A stretch of 64,000 nt of DNA from positions 3,284,281-3,348,280 of the forward strand of contig NC_031770.1 in NCBI RefSeq assembly GCF_001522545.3, given 5' to 3'. Positions within the stretch are counted from its first letter, which is position 1, and each line of letters opens with the position of its first letter. The translations under genes were made by a program, and so were the position numbers. The stretch is from Parus major. Taxonomy: Eukaryota > Chordata > Aves > Passeriformes > Paridae. The notes under the pieces were generated by a model that worked only from the letters and a program-made list of their open reading frames with translations, searched no databases and had not been told where the DNA came from. Positions 46,678 to 60,600 of the stretch are shown piece after piece.

Positions 46678-47879
46678 TTCTGTTTTAATTCAAGCCAGTC
46701 TCAATTAAGTGGCAATTCTGTGGTGACGTGATTAATACCCAACAATCAAGTCAATAGTTTCCTACTCTCCACACAGCGAAGCCATGAGCTAAGCAGTGCT
46801 GGGTGAACTCTGAGCTTACACAGAAGATTTTCAGGGCACTGAGAACCTGATCCTTTTCTCCCAGAAATATTAAATCTATTCTTTTAAAACCCTGACCCAG
46901 GGAAAGCACTGCAGGAGCCATAACCAAGTTCAGTAGGTGGCTCTTCCCTGGACTGAGATGACAACACAACACCACGAAATTCTCAGAGCAAGAGATATCA
47001 CTGGGGATATTCCAGGTGGTATCAAAGATTCATAAGTAACAGCAACACAAAAATGATGGAAATTCATGGGGCACTTCAGAGTTGGGATAATCCAGGCAAA
47101 TTCCAGTTTGAGGAATTAAGATTGTACTGATTCCAAATAACCACTAATCAAATGTGTTTCATCCTGGTCTGAAGCGTGGTAGAGTCTCACAACACCATTA
47201 ACCAGCTGCATGTTTGGGTGTTAGGTGATATAATCAACCTACCCCATTTTTACACTGTTACAATATTAAAAAGCATTTATTAATGAAGAAATTTTCACTT
47301 AAAAGGAGTAGCGGTGACAGCACAGAGGGGAATGTTTGTGTGTGGTCTTCTCATCAATGTTTCCTCACTGTTTAAAACAAGGCAAGCCTTAAAATTAAGA
47401 GTGAAGAGGACAGAGGAATTACAAAACAGAAGTGTTCCAAATAAAAGGGAAAAAAATGGAAAATGGTGTCAAAAGGAACACATGAAATTAAACAGTGAAC
47501 TTTTATAGACAATCTATAAGAGAAACTACATGAGGATCTACAGAATAATTAGTTCAAAAGTTAATTCATATGCTTATACAGCACTAAAATATAAAGTAGC
47601 TGTTCCTGAGGGTTTTCCATTTTTGTTAACTTTTTAACTAAGGACAGAAATTTTAAAGGCACATTAAAATTATCATCTATCACTAAATTACATATTATAC
47701 AAATGTAAATGTGATCACACCACACTTAAATTCTTATAACAATAAACTATTCTGTTTTCTTCCCCCTGACATTTACAAAATTCATTTGGAGGAGTAGGAT
47801 ATACCTTACAGAGATTAGTGATAAATCATGTATTTTTAATGAATATCAATAGGAGAAACCCCAGGACATAACCCACCAT

Positions 47880-48260
47880 CTAATTTGATTAAACTGTGCT
47901 TAAGGCAACACCACCTCTCTGGCTGGGGAATAGCACTATAATGACTTTGTGAGCATTATTGCAGGCTGTTTTAATGATTTAATGAACTGACTCTATATTT
48001 AGTTCAATAGCCTTAAAATGATTAGTGTTTAAGAAAAATTAGCTCACTTTGATCTGATTCTATTTGATAGTAAGTTTAAATAACCTAACCCTTCAAAACA
48101 CAGTGGAAAAAAATTCCTAGAATCACAGCCAGCTAACTGCTAGAAAACATTATGGCAATCATTAATAACAGTTCATTTATATTTAGCTACAGCATATGGA
48201 ATGACACACTCATCCCCCAAGATGGGACACAGCAGCATTTATTAAGTTGTATTATATTAT
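47880..48260. promoter_or_regulatory. putative conserved non-coding element
   Basis: Repeat-free AT-rich block with frequent TAAT/ATTA and ATGATTTAATGA-type words. The style is that of conserved enhancers in developmental gene deserts; unverified. Confidence 0.3.
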
Positions 48261-51200
48261 TTTTTGGTGGTTTTTCAATGTGAAAAAATAAACCAAGGAA
48301 AAACTCTCTCTTTCCTGTATGCTCATTCAGTGCAATTATTTTTTTCCTTCATCAACAGTACCACTTAAGAATTTTAACTTGTCCAGAGTATGGTTCTGTG
48401 TCATCTAGAGACTGGAAAACTGTGTTGGGATTCTGGAGGCACAAGCTATGCTTGATGACATTAGTCAGTGCTGGCAAGTTACTTGAAGTGCTAAGCCATG
48501 AATGGAGCACAGTCATGCTGCTGAGAAAGGGAAACAAAAATATGCCATAGTGCTAAAAATAACACTTCCAATAGGAAGTTTACAAAATATGGAGCTAAAT
48601 TGGAGCTGACTTTCTGGGAGGCTGAAGGCAGAAACATCCACTATGCAGGGTTATCTCTGCACTTTAACCTGTGCAGACACTGTCATCCTTTTGTGATCCA
48701 AACCATCCCAGGTATGTCACATCAGCACGCTCTCTACAGCAAACTGATGGAAGCAACAGCTCAAACAACCAAAATTATAACCCACTGTGCAAATTCAAAA
48801 CCATGAGTCCAATTCAACTGAGAATCAAACCTAGAAGTAGAATTTTTCTCAAGAAACAGCCCTACCAAGAGGATCTTTTGCTGGTTGTAACAAACACCAA
48901 AGGGGAAATGCCAAGTACAAGCTAAAACTAGAGACAAGTGCAAGATACCCTCAGACCTCATGTTATGTTTTTCCACTTCTCTAATACTATAATCATGAGC
49001 TGGTCCTTGGGTTTTTAGTCTTAAGCAGTTCACCTACCCTCTGAAGTGAGCTCCAAATTGTCAGGCAGCAAACACCTTCCTCTCCCCCGTGAAGAAATGC
49101 CAATGAATTCGTTGCAACAGAAATCCAGGAGCTGATCCTACTACCCCAATGAACATTTTTCCCATGTCTCTTTACAACTTGCCTGATTGTATCCTTTGCA
49201 AAGTACAAGAGTATGATTTGCTCAAAAGCAATTTATTGGTGGCATTCATCTACATAAAAAAATGTTTGGGTACATCCAGAATGCTCACACCACTTTTACT
49301 TATGGTTATTCCTTTGTGTCTCAGTGCTCTGGATTTCCAGCCATCCATCAGGAACTGCAGACCAGGTTCTCCCTGAGGTTGGCTTTCCAAATTATTTTAT
49401 ATAACCTGTGTTCCTTCAGTATTTTTTCCCAGACTTCTGATTTTTACTGTGTTGGTCACCCTTTATGTTCAGTGAGTACTTGCCAATGTTTTATGTTTCC
49501 TGTAGAAAAACCTGAGACCACCACTTTCATTCCAGACTCACAAAATTGGTAAATATCTTTATCACCAACAGAGTTGATTTATATCATGATTAGTTTTTTT
49601 TTTAATCTGCCAATTCTTCCTCAAACCGAGGACAACTTATATTTTCCAAGAAATTCCAGCATTTCTAAATTTTTATTAGAATCTAAACTAGATGCTAATT
49701 TTTATTTTATTAGAATAAAATAATAAATAGTGACAGTGACAATCAATAGAAGTTTAGTGTCTACTCACATGTTCCACTTTAATATAATTTACACAAATTA
49801 TTGTGTAGAAGATCACAGTTCTCATATATTCAAACTGGTATCTTGTTAAGAGTACAATTACTCAAATCCTGCTTTGAGTTCCAACATGAAACATGTCAAA
49901 TAGTTCAATAAGGCATACATTGTCCAAATGACACACTGATATTACTAAAGCACTGACAAATTTAGTTAATTTTCCCTTTCTGTCAAAAGCTACAATCAGA
50001 TTGACACAGTCCTGTGGAACACTCCAATTTCCACTAAACTGCATTTTCTAACAGAAAACTGTTCCATAAAAAAAAAAAAAAAAAAGAAAAGAAAAATCAG
50101 CCAGCTCTAATGTGCCTGAAGTCTATGCAATTAAAAAAGTTTCTAAATATAGCTTTAATCATGGCCGACCCCAATCTTCTCAGAAGTCCTTGCCCTCCAG
50201 GCCATCCCAAAGGGATGGGAACATCCAGTAACAAGCCAAAAGTCTCATGACAGTGTATTGACCCCATTTGATATTTATCTCTAGCCATTTGTGAGAGCTT
50301 CCCATGAGCTTAATTAAGCTCATTCATTTCCACAAATTGTGGCATCCTAGAAAATATCAGACTTTCCTTTGATAGATGAGATTCAGATGTGGAAGTCTTA
50401 TGGGAGGCAAGGTGTCTCTCAGGCTATTTGACAGAGTAGCTCATGAAACAACTTATCTAATCCATCCCCTCCACAAGGTGGAAGTGGAATGCATGTAGGA
50501 TTGTGCCCTGTCCAAGGCAGACCCCAGGAAAAAGCCACTTGCTATGAACTGGGAAAACTCCCCCCACTGTGGAAAAACTGAACCCTTTAACTACAGAGGC
50601 AAAATTGCAAAGCCACAAAACAATTTCTGTCCTTCAAGGCAGTATTTAGAAGGGAAAACTCTTGCATGGAGAAGCAAAGATTTGAGAAGCAAACAGGGTG
50701 AGTGTTTCTACACTTTGGGTTTGGCTTTGAGCATCATCCTTGTCTTTCCTACATTGTATTTTTCTATTTGTGCTATATTTGACTGCCCTAAGGGAATTTG
50801 TTTTGTGTAACAAAGCCCACTTGAGGGGACACAGTAACAGCCTTCCACTGTGCAAAAGGCTGCTGCAAAAACTCACTATTTATTCTGCACAGATAAGGCA
50901 AAATACCAGGTAAAGGTAATCAAACATGAACAGAGGAAAGCAGAAAGACTCACTCTTTATCATAATGGTCTTAAAGTGAAGCCAGACAAGCTTCTGTCTT
51001 GAATAACAGGTAAAATTGATCCTGCCTCAGGGTGAAATAATAAGCTAGCAAACCTCTTAGAGTTGCTTCAAGTTGGGATTTTTTTTGTTGTTTGGTGGTG
51101 GGTTTTTTAATTTAAGAAAATCCATGATAACTGCAGGCTGGAAAAAATGTAACTTAGTACCCTCTACAAACCATTTCTTAATATCAAACCTAAGCAGAAA

Positions 51201-54200
51201 AAAAAAAAAGTATTTCCCTAAAGTAGAAGAACATTTTTTAAAAAAAATCTACCTTTCATTTATTTCACACTAAAACATGCAATCACCAGGTATAAGCTTA
51301 AACTTTGTTGATTACATACTCCCACAAGTGTTTTCCTTTACAAAGCTGCTTCAATCTAGTATGTGGTCAGCTGGAGACCAGTGCAAATATAAGTATTTTC
51401 CTTTCTTGTGTATATTTAAGCACTTTGTTTACTTTGGAGTTTTGGTTCATAATTCCTATGCTATCCTAATTGCTCCATTTACCTTTAACATATGTACTCA
51501 GAGTCTACACCAAGGAGTTCAGGCACTTCATGCAAAGGAAGAGCATTTGGTCACCACACTGGTTCCATCATTCCTAATTTTTCCAGCTCATTTAACACCT
51601 TTTCTACTCTTTTATGCATACTGAGCACCAGTCTCATCTCAGCTGTGCTTCCACCTTTGCACTACATGTAACCTGAAAAACATTTCCCTCTTGGGGTCCT
51701 TCAGATCATATAACACCTCAAAAAAAAGCTTTTTTCCACTCTTCATATCTGGATCATGACCCATCTTCTTACTGTAGCAGAAATACAGATCTGTTTTAAC
51801 CCATACATGGAAGCTCAGGATTTCCAGTGCTTTTGTTGTTCTGAGGTTACAGTGAAATGTATTTACCAAGTTGTGTCCCTGAAACACGACATCACAACAC
51901 AGTGACACCAAAAACAAAGATAGCCCTGTGAAATCTCTTTCCCTACAGGAGTTAAAAAGTCATCTGTAGCCAAAACAACCTTTTTTCTTTTCATGTTCTT
52001 CTTTCTTGACATAACTTACCTGGAAAAGTGTAATGCATGTAAAGCATCCTGCTTTTATATTTTGCTTTTTTATTATTTGACTTAGACAAACTCTAAGTGG
52101 CAAGATAAAACATTTCATGCAGATGAAGGTACTTGAGGAAGCTGCCTAAAAATAGTAATGTTTAATGTATATAGTGACTAAAAATAATCATGGAGTCAGC
52201 AGGTATTGAACAGCTACAGAATATCTCAGCCATAAGGATCTGTTTACACAGATACTTCTGTCCCAAGACTAAATAACATTTGAAAAAACACAATCACCAC
52301 ACAAAACACATCTGTTTGGGGAGTTTTGTTTTGGTTTTTTTCCAGTTACTAATATATCAGGACACAACATGGGTGTGACAGATAAAACCACTACTGAAGG
52401 GGAGGGTGTGAGAAACAGAGCAAGAGAAGCAATTTTGCTGCTCCATATCTTGGCCCCACACCTACAAAAATAAATGGCTTGTGGACAGCTAACCTCAGGT
52501 CAGCAAAGCTTCCACTATTAAGTAGTTCCAGCTGGTAGGGATTTCCCAATTCCCCACTTATAGGAGCCTCTCAAATTACTTGTTCAAATTCATGCAGATC
52601 TGGGATTCCAGATATAGATTTTAGAACAGCAACCAAGAAAATATGGTACCATAACATCAAAAAATCCTGACTCGGGCTGTAAGTGAAATTACAACAGCAA
52701 TACCTCCAGAAAAATACATGCTTCCCATATGAAGCTTTCAGGTATGAGATGCACACAAAGTAAAGTCAAAATCTGAAGTGAGATCCAACCTTATTCTGTC
52801 AACACTGACCTATTTTGTTCAGGTCTAACAGCTCAAAAAGCTACAAATTTGGTGAAACCTGAATTGTAAAACCATAACACTCCTCAATTACTTTTCGTTG
52901 GCCAGACAGGCAAACCTGTCATTTGACAACACATCATAAGCCAAGATAGTAAACTTTATCACTCAGGGGTCATGAGAAAATGGCCACAGGTACAGCTTGC
53001 TAACCTTCCCTAGGTAATTTTTCACAGTTATCATCCAAAAAGTGTAAAAGCATAAGAGACATGTTATCTTTGAGCTCCGTTTATTGTAACATGGGTGAGA
53101 TTCCCTATAAAACCACTTACTAAGTAACTGTTGTGGGTTCTCCAAGTCAGAGTCAAATCAGTAAAACATCATCTTGACAGTGTGGCAGGAACAAGATGAC
53201 ACCTCTCCTCTCAGAGACCAGCACATTATTTATCATTCTGCTCTGACTTACCTTTGCTTCCCACCCAGCACCCAAAAGCACTTCCCTGCCTGGTTTCTTA
53301 ATACAATGTTTGAAGACAAAGCTGAGCCAAGAGTTACAGAACTTGATTCATGTTTTCCCAAATGCCAAGAATCCATTGGAGTTTTGCTCTTACCTGTAAG
53401 TAGACGCTTGATCACAAAATTTTCACGTATGTTCATCTTCTGAAATCAATTGAGCAGTTTCTGTGGGGGAGTTTGAAGAACAAATCAACTTAATTTCTCA
53501 ATTCTCTTCATAAAAATGTTGTCTTCAGAAAGTTTTGCACTTCATAAAGTGTTGCTGTTACAGCCTTCTTAGTGCCACAAACTAGCAGAACTTTTAGTTC
53601 ATTTTCAGGTTCCTGATCACCAGGTTTCTGCTGGGGTTTTGTTTCGTTGGGTTTTTCTTCCCCAGAAATTTGAGGAATGTTAGGAAGAATATAAGTGTTT
53701 CACTGTGCAATAATAGTATAATCAAAATAACTTTGCTTGAATTTATCATTGCTAGCAGAACTCCAGGATTTAGAACTTACCCCATACTATTCCACAAATG
53801 ATTATTCTTGGTTGTTTGTACAGTCCTTTACCCTCATAGCTTGTGGCCACCTTTAATTGATACCTCCCTACAGTCACTGCAAGCTCCTTCCCTCCTCTGC
53901 ATTTTGGAATCAGATCTGACTTGCAACTGCAGGTCTTTAGTTTGAGAGTATTTTCATTTATTCTCATCAACACATTTTTGGGGTAGCCTGTAAGTAATCC
54001 ATCACCTGATTTCTACTTCATGGCACACAAAGATTATTTATAGTAGTTTTTTGTTTGGTTGTTTGAGGGGTTTTAATAGCTATGTATCTTACACTCCCTC
54101 ACACCTGCACAAACAAACTAACAAACAAAACCACAGCATGTTTTCTTCCAAAAGGACACTAATAATAGATTCCTAATAAAAAATCATAGTAATAACATAT

Positions 54201-56988
54201 CATTTATTTTAGGAGACCTACTAACTTGCAGTGGAGTAAAACCATGCTCAAAGCACACACCTAGGCATTATGTGAGCCAAAGCAGAATGGCAATCTGCAT
54301 TTTTAAATCATGCTGTAGTCAACCCTCAGCAGCTGCACTTGGTGCAAAGTAGCACAAAAAACCAGGATGAAATGGAAGTTACACATGACACAGAGCAATC
54401 CTAAAACTGGTCACAGTACATGTAGGGGAAGAATATCGTTGCAGGCACAATCCCAAAAAACATATCTTCAGTCACTTAATCAAGGAGCAGATTGACCATC
54501 TTGCCAGCTTTCTATTCACCTTCTAACCTTTTCATTGCACTGTTTTGCAGAGTGGATTAATTTAAATTCTTTGCTCAGGTTTTATTTTTGAGTTGATGAT
54601 GAGTACAGATAACACTCAGATTTCTTCCTTACACCTACAGCTGCTTTTCTGACAGTGCTTTGTTCTGTACCTCCAGCTCATTTCAACTTAACCTTTTCCA
54701 AATACCCAGGTCCCTGCAAGAGGATGTCTACATTAACAGTTTAAAGCGTAAAAAACTCGAGTATTTGGCGCAGTTAACTCCAAATTAACCTCCCACCTTG
54801 GCTCTAAGCACAGATATGTGGAGCTCAGAATCAAGTGCTTGGGGCCAATGCTTTTCTTCCATTACCAGGAGAAAGCTGTCAGTGTAAACACTGTCTGCTC
54901 CTCTGCAGCTTAGTGATTGCTTACAAACCTGAGCCAGGAGTATCTGGTAGTGCCTTGCACCCACTTCCCTCAAGTATAAATGACTGCAGGTGGTGAAGGG
55001 TAGTACTGAAAGATCATTGAAATTTTCTGTTTGTTTTTAAACTGAACTATTTTATGGCCCCTTCTACAGCTACATACTTTTAACCTCCTTGTTGTTTCAT
55101 GCCTCTTAGCATGAAAACATCTTTATCCCAATCCTAACATTCCACTCCAATCAGATGCTGAGATGTGAAAAACAGAATCTTGGTGAAAAAGTAGCACCTT
55201 TTTAAAATACAGTGATTAAATATTCAATAATCTTAGGGCAGAAGTAATTTTTATTTGCACTAGATAGATAAACTGAATGACAAAGAAAATTATTCCTTAG
55301 ACAAGAGGGAAAAAAAAGATCTCTTCAGATGTGACTTTTTAAATGCAGGTCATATGTTTGCTTTCCCCTAGTTGATACAGAGTATTAAAGGTACAGCATA
55401 TTAATTACCATGTATATCAAGACTCTACCTAATCATAAGGACCATAACACTAGAGTAAATAAAGCCACTAGAAATACCTAAGAAGAGAGTAAAATTTGAT
55501 TACAAAAAGAATTACCAGCACCAATTTGAACCTGTTTATTAACAGGTTTAATCCATAAATGCTCAGGCAAATTTAGAAGTAAACATCTTTGAGGATATCT
55601 CTTAACACAGAAGCTTAGAACCAAAATAATTTTCAATCTGCACAGTCAGTCCAGGATTTGCTTTTGTTTCCATGAGCAAGGGCTACCCAGGGCATCAGTA
55701 ACTTCTCTGTTTCCAGAGCTACTTCTAGATTGATTATACATTAGGATTTGCCCTTTCAAGAGATTTTAGAAGAATATACAGTTTGTTCAACTGTAAGTTG
55801 GCAACTCTACACATGCCAGAACAAAGTGCAAAATCAGTTGCAGAAAGTCCTAATACAGAGCAGCAGGATTTTGGAAGATTTGTATATTTACAGATACAGA
55901 GAATTATCCTCAAAGTTAAATGATGATGGGAGGGGATACGTATTTCTAGACACAGACATGTGTAACTGCAGTGGGCATTTTCATCAATTAACAAAAGCTT
56001 TGGGCAAACCCCAGGTGAAATAGATAAAACCTCTGTCCACAAAGTAAGGGATTAAATTAGTCTGCAAATCACTTCTGATATTTAATATTCCATCTGTTAT
56101 ATTTGCTTTGGCTAAAGACTCTCAGCTTGAGCAATTTCTACTCTTCCTAAATGACAGGTCTAACTATACACTTATTTAATGACTTATTTTTCCTTTGTCT
56201 GAAAAAGCAAGAATGCCCCCTTTTGACAATTCCATATATTTCCCCTATGAGGCCAGGAGAGGGAGTAGTAGCTTGTATTTTTCCCCAGGAAAATCAACAC
56301 TCTGGACGCTAAGTATTATATTCAGTTTCCCACAGACAACAATCACATCCTTTGTTCATTATTTTTTATAAAGATCACGAAAAGATTTTTTTGGGGAGTG
56401 GGTGAGGCAGAAAAAAATCACTTTGAGAGAAGAACATCTGCCACAAGGAGTTTTCAGATGAGAATGACACACTCTGTGAAAGCTTAATCTCTTACACTTT
56501 GATAGTTGGAAAGCCATGCAAGTGTCTGCACAGGTTAATCTGTGCTTGTTTGCCCTGCTGAAGGTACAGCACAAATCCAGATCATCTGAGGTCATGTAAC
56601 TGAGCAGAGGTTGGCCAAGACATGATATTAGGGTCAATTAAAAATAGACTTGGTTATTCTTCTGCTTTTAGTTATACAAATTCTAATAAAAAATCCAAAA
56701 CAGATTTCTCTAGATTCCCACCCAAAATCTCAAGGCTGATGCTGACAGAAAGCAAAGATTGTTTGGAAGCACTTTTGCTTCAAGTTTGTTTGCAGAGAAA
56801 CCTGAAACATGACTTGATATTCTTCCAAGGTTCTGAAAAGCTCACCACCTGATTTTAAACCATTTAAATTCCAGTGTTAGGAAGCCAGTCTGAGCTCTCT
56901 AGACAGACAGGCAAATGACGTGGTCTTTCAAAACATGACTCAGAGGAGGAAGAAAAAAAAAAAAAAACCCAAAAAACTAAAAACTTAC
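48261..56988. other. non-coding stretch, no gene seen
   Basis: AT-rich DNA with an A18 tract at 50068-50085 and many T-runs with GG interruptions. Minus-strand splice-like pairs occur at 52020-52092 (donor CAG|GTAAGT) and at a donor AAG|GTAAGT with exon edge 53252, but no coding potential supports them. Confidence 0.55.
50068..50085. repeat. poly(A) tract, 18 bases
   Basis: Eighteen A residues continued by GAAAAGAAAAA. No recognisable retroposon body adjoins it. Confidence 0.9.
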
Positions 56989-57029
56989 TTGTGTATTTTC
57001 CAGCTCTTCCAGAGGACCGTTATCTCAGC
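56989..57029 (-). other. 41-bp exon-like segment on minus strand (unproven)
   Basis: Read on the minus strand, the acceptor CCCCTTTTGTTTTTCAG ends just before 57029, and the donor CACAA|GTAAGTTTTT follows 56989. One frame is open; two contain stops. At 41 bases it would shift frame if coding. It may be a small lncRNA or alternative exon, or chance. Confidence 0.25.
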
Positions 57030-57379
57030 CTGAAAAACAAAAGGGGAAAAGTCCATAAATGAAATCATACAATGTATCAAGTAAGGCATTTCCAAGAGAA
57101 ACAACACGGTAGAAGGCACCAGATAGATCCCAGTTTAGGGCTTCTCTCGCCCCCATCTCAGGCAGCAGGACTGGAAGCAGCACAGTCCTTGCACCAGAGA
57201 CTGTCTCCCCTGACCCCAGGGACTGTCTGAGGGACTGACAGGCTTAGAGAGATGTATCAGACACCTGCAGAGAGCAGCGCCAGCCTCAACCTCTCACCGA
57301 GTGTCAGCGCTGACCTAAGGGTGCTGCATTATCCATCGTGGTTGATATCAGTATTTTTTTTCTGTAGTTCAAGCAACAG

Positions 57380-57640
57380 GCACATCCCTGTACCTGTGTG
57401 ATCCTGGAAAACAGAGATGAGCACACTCTTCTTGATCCTCACCCTATACAGCAACCATTAAGTCAAACTGCAGCCTGTTTCTCTCAGACACAGATGAGCT
57501 TAAGGTATTTAATTAACAATACACAACAGTCATGATGATTGCAAGATGCCTTATTCAGCTGAAAAAGCACAAGAATCAAGGCAGCAGCATGGAATGACAA
57601 TTGAAATTACAGCATGGGGAGAAATCTCAGGTCAAATCTG
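57380..57640. promoter_or_regulatory. putative conserved non-coding element
   Basis: Repeat-free block with TTTAATTAACAATA and TGATGATTGCAAGATG words. Enhancer-like by eye only. It lies about 350 bases from the exon-like segment at 56989-57029. Confidence 0.3.
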
Positions 57641-60600
57641 GGAGAAAATTTTTTACCTGACCCAATAAGAAGTTAGAAAAAAAATGAAGTTAACTTACAG
57701 CTGTCAAAGCAAGAATATCAAAAATCCTGCTGTGTACTCCTGAAAAATAGAAGTGTGTCTCCCTCATGAAGAAAGAATCTTTCTGCATCAGTGAAAAATA
57801 ACTTGACTGATTTCAAATTCCAGGTTTTGCACCATTGGTTAAGTTTCCTCTAACAGCACTGAGTTACTGGTTTAAAGTGCTTATTGGGGTCACTACAGCT
57901 TTTTACCACCAAGCTACCATATTTTCCAAGACCCATATGGATATTTGGCCACATATCTCTGATTAAAGCTAAATCATAAATAAAAAAATCATTGTGTGTC
58001 TAACAACCCCTGCAGCTCCTTGAGAAATGTTAAGAAACTACATTCATGCTATATTCTCTTTGGTGAAGTAGTGGAGAGAAGAATCATCATTCTCAAGCAA
58101 TATTGCTTATAAACTAAGTTTGGCATTGGAACAGTGGCATTCACCAATGGCAGGGGCCTCACCCATGTAAAAATTGCAGTTTTCACAGAAGTGCTTGAGG
58201 TGGCTGCAATTAAACTGTGCAAGTTTGATTATGTATGCAGATTTTCTCCAGCTCATCCATTTTTCAGTAACAAGATCTACAAAATCAGCAACATGAAAAT
58301 AGGAAACTGTTTGTAAAGCATGGCATTGAATATACCATTTAGGAACATTCACTCTCAATACCTTGTGCTTTGTTAGTCTGTTTACTTCAGTGTGATATGA
58401 CTTAGCACATACTAAAATTTTTAAACTCTGTTTTGCTCCCTGGATTCCTTCACAAATATTCTGAAGCATGTTACCTACGGGAGGGAGTGCTCCAAAATAA
58501 AGATCCCCTTACAACAAAAGCCAAGAGCACCATCAAGGAAGTCTTTCTCATTGCTCCTGTTGATTTTCCTTCCCATTTGACAACAGCTAAAAGCACACCA
58601 ACAACTTCTCTACTAGAATTGGAAGAACAGTTTCAGAATGTACCTCTTCTACCTGAATTTGGCTCCATATCATATCCTGTTCAAATCTAAGCAGGATGCT
58701 CACTTTCTTAGTGACTTGCAAACTTAACTATAAAGTTACAGATTTAAAGTAGCTTTTCATCTTCCTTGTATTATACAGATTTTTAGTTGTCTCCATAGCA
58801 GTAAGAATTGCTTCTACTCCTGTTTAGTGTTACCAAAAGTTTTGTTTTCTTCTTTAAGTGGAAAATAAGTACAGTTGGGTTTGATTCCAATTTTATAAAA
58901 CAGGGCTGTAGGCAGAGAGAATAATTTTCTGGAAGATTCAGAAAATTATTTTACATTACTTCAGCCTTTTTCTCTCAACTCCAAGGACATTCATCACGAC
59001 ATTCCTCTGACCACCTTTTTCATTATTAAGCAACCTCATAAGGATATTACTCTGATTTAGAGAATGTTTTACTGGAAGCAAGTTCCAAAGAGCCTCTTTC
59101 CTACTACATTCAATGTGTTAAGCATTCACTATCAGCTCTGGGATTTAGTGAGAACTCAGCAAAGTCTGTTCTCATTCTCCATCAAAGATTAGAAAATTTA
59201 GGTGTTTCTATAGTTACAAAGAACTAGTTTCTGGAAAGTCCTTTATCAAGAATGAACTCTGCCTCACTGAAATGAGATTCTCCTTTCTGTTATTTTAAAA
59301 ATTCTCAAGATCACCTAGCCAGTATTAAAGGGATTCCACTAGTGGCTATGCAACCAGCTTTTGCTACGCTCTGGTTCTCTCCCAGGAAACTGAAGGCTTT
59401 TATCTGTTGCCAGCTAAGAAATATCCACTAGACTGAAAATCCACTGTATACTTTTTGGAAAGCTGCAGGGCTGAAGGTAAAAGTTGAACAGCACTGAGGT
59501 TTCTTTTCTAATCTGTTTCAAGTTCTGCACTCTTGGATGCTGTTAATTATAGTACAGTATGAAACTAGCAATATGAAAACCTATTTATTCTCAGTCTTAG
59601 TAGTTGAAGGTAATTAATACTTTTATCTTCCTACGTGCTTCATTGATGGGGCACATGAAAGGATAAATGAAATGAATCCACATGTAGTTTAAAGGAAAAA
59701 AAAATCAATTTATAAAGTTACAGTCCCAGGAAAGAGGCAGGGCAGTCTATGCATGCCTCTTGCTTAGTGGAAAATACAGATTTCTACATGAGTAAAAAGA
59801 ACCATCAAGATGCTGAGCTGCAGGGTAACAGTTCCAGATCTGTGTCTGTTACTGCTTTAGGGCCAGCCTTTAGGAGAGACCTTCACCCAGAATTTACATT
59901 CCACCTCTTACTATTACATGATAACAAGATTTACACAGCATAGTTATGAATCAAGTACTTGGCAAGCAGCTCCTTCCACAGCCATGACTAACTAGGGGTG
60001 GAGAACACGTACCACATAAACGCCTGAATGCCTCACAGCTTTATTTATGCCTGAAAAAATTAATTTTACTTCCTGATTGTTGCCTCAAGAATTTGTGGGC
60101 ATTGAAGGAAATCCTAAAGCAAAACCAGACAACCCATAGATTCAGTTGCACTCAGGAGAATGCCACATTGAGGGTGATTCTCACACAGCAAGACTGCTGT
60201 AGTTTCATTGCTAGAAGCTCTCAGCCCTGAGCTTCAGAGCTCAGTCCTCCCCTCACAGCAGAGTCCACTTCACACACTATGAAACAGAAGCATCATACAC
60301 CCAATAAAAACTCCTGCAGAAGCCTTAAGTTTCTACTTCAGTATCAAGATGATGATTCCAAAAAGTACAGCTTAACTCACTGCTTTCTAGAAACTTTGCA
60401 ACTAACTGTATTTATCCAGGCATATGGCATATCCAGCGCTTTTATTCACATGCATTACACAACAGTACACAGAAATATTAAGAACCTGCTGGTCATCCAT
60501 TGGGGAAGGAACAAGCAGCTCATCAAAAAGGATACCTGCACAGATATACACTACCTGGAAAATTCACAAACACATGAAACCAGTTTTTCCCTCCACTTTT

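Larger units (their letters stand above)
45927..47880. other. non-coding stretch, no gene seen
   Basis: No gene recognised. Includes the near-perfect palindrome at 46246-46269 and a 20-bp-period direct repeat at 46643-46677. Confidence 0.6.

Noticed and set aside
53246..53436. Minus-strand open frame of 62 codons ending at a consensus AAG|GTAAGT donor, with another CAG|GTAAGA nearby
   Set aside because: The acceptor is mediocre, the peptide is not recognisable, and donor-like words of this quality recur by chance many times in 64 kb.
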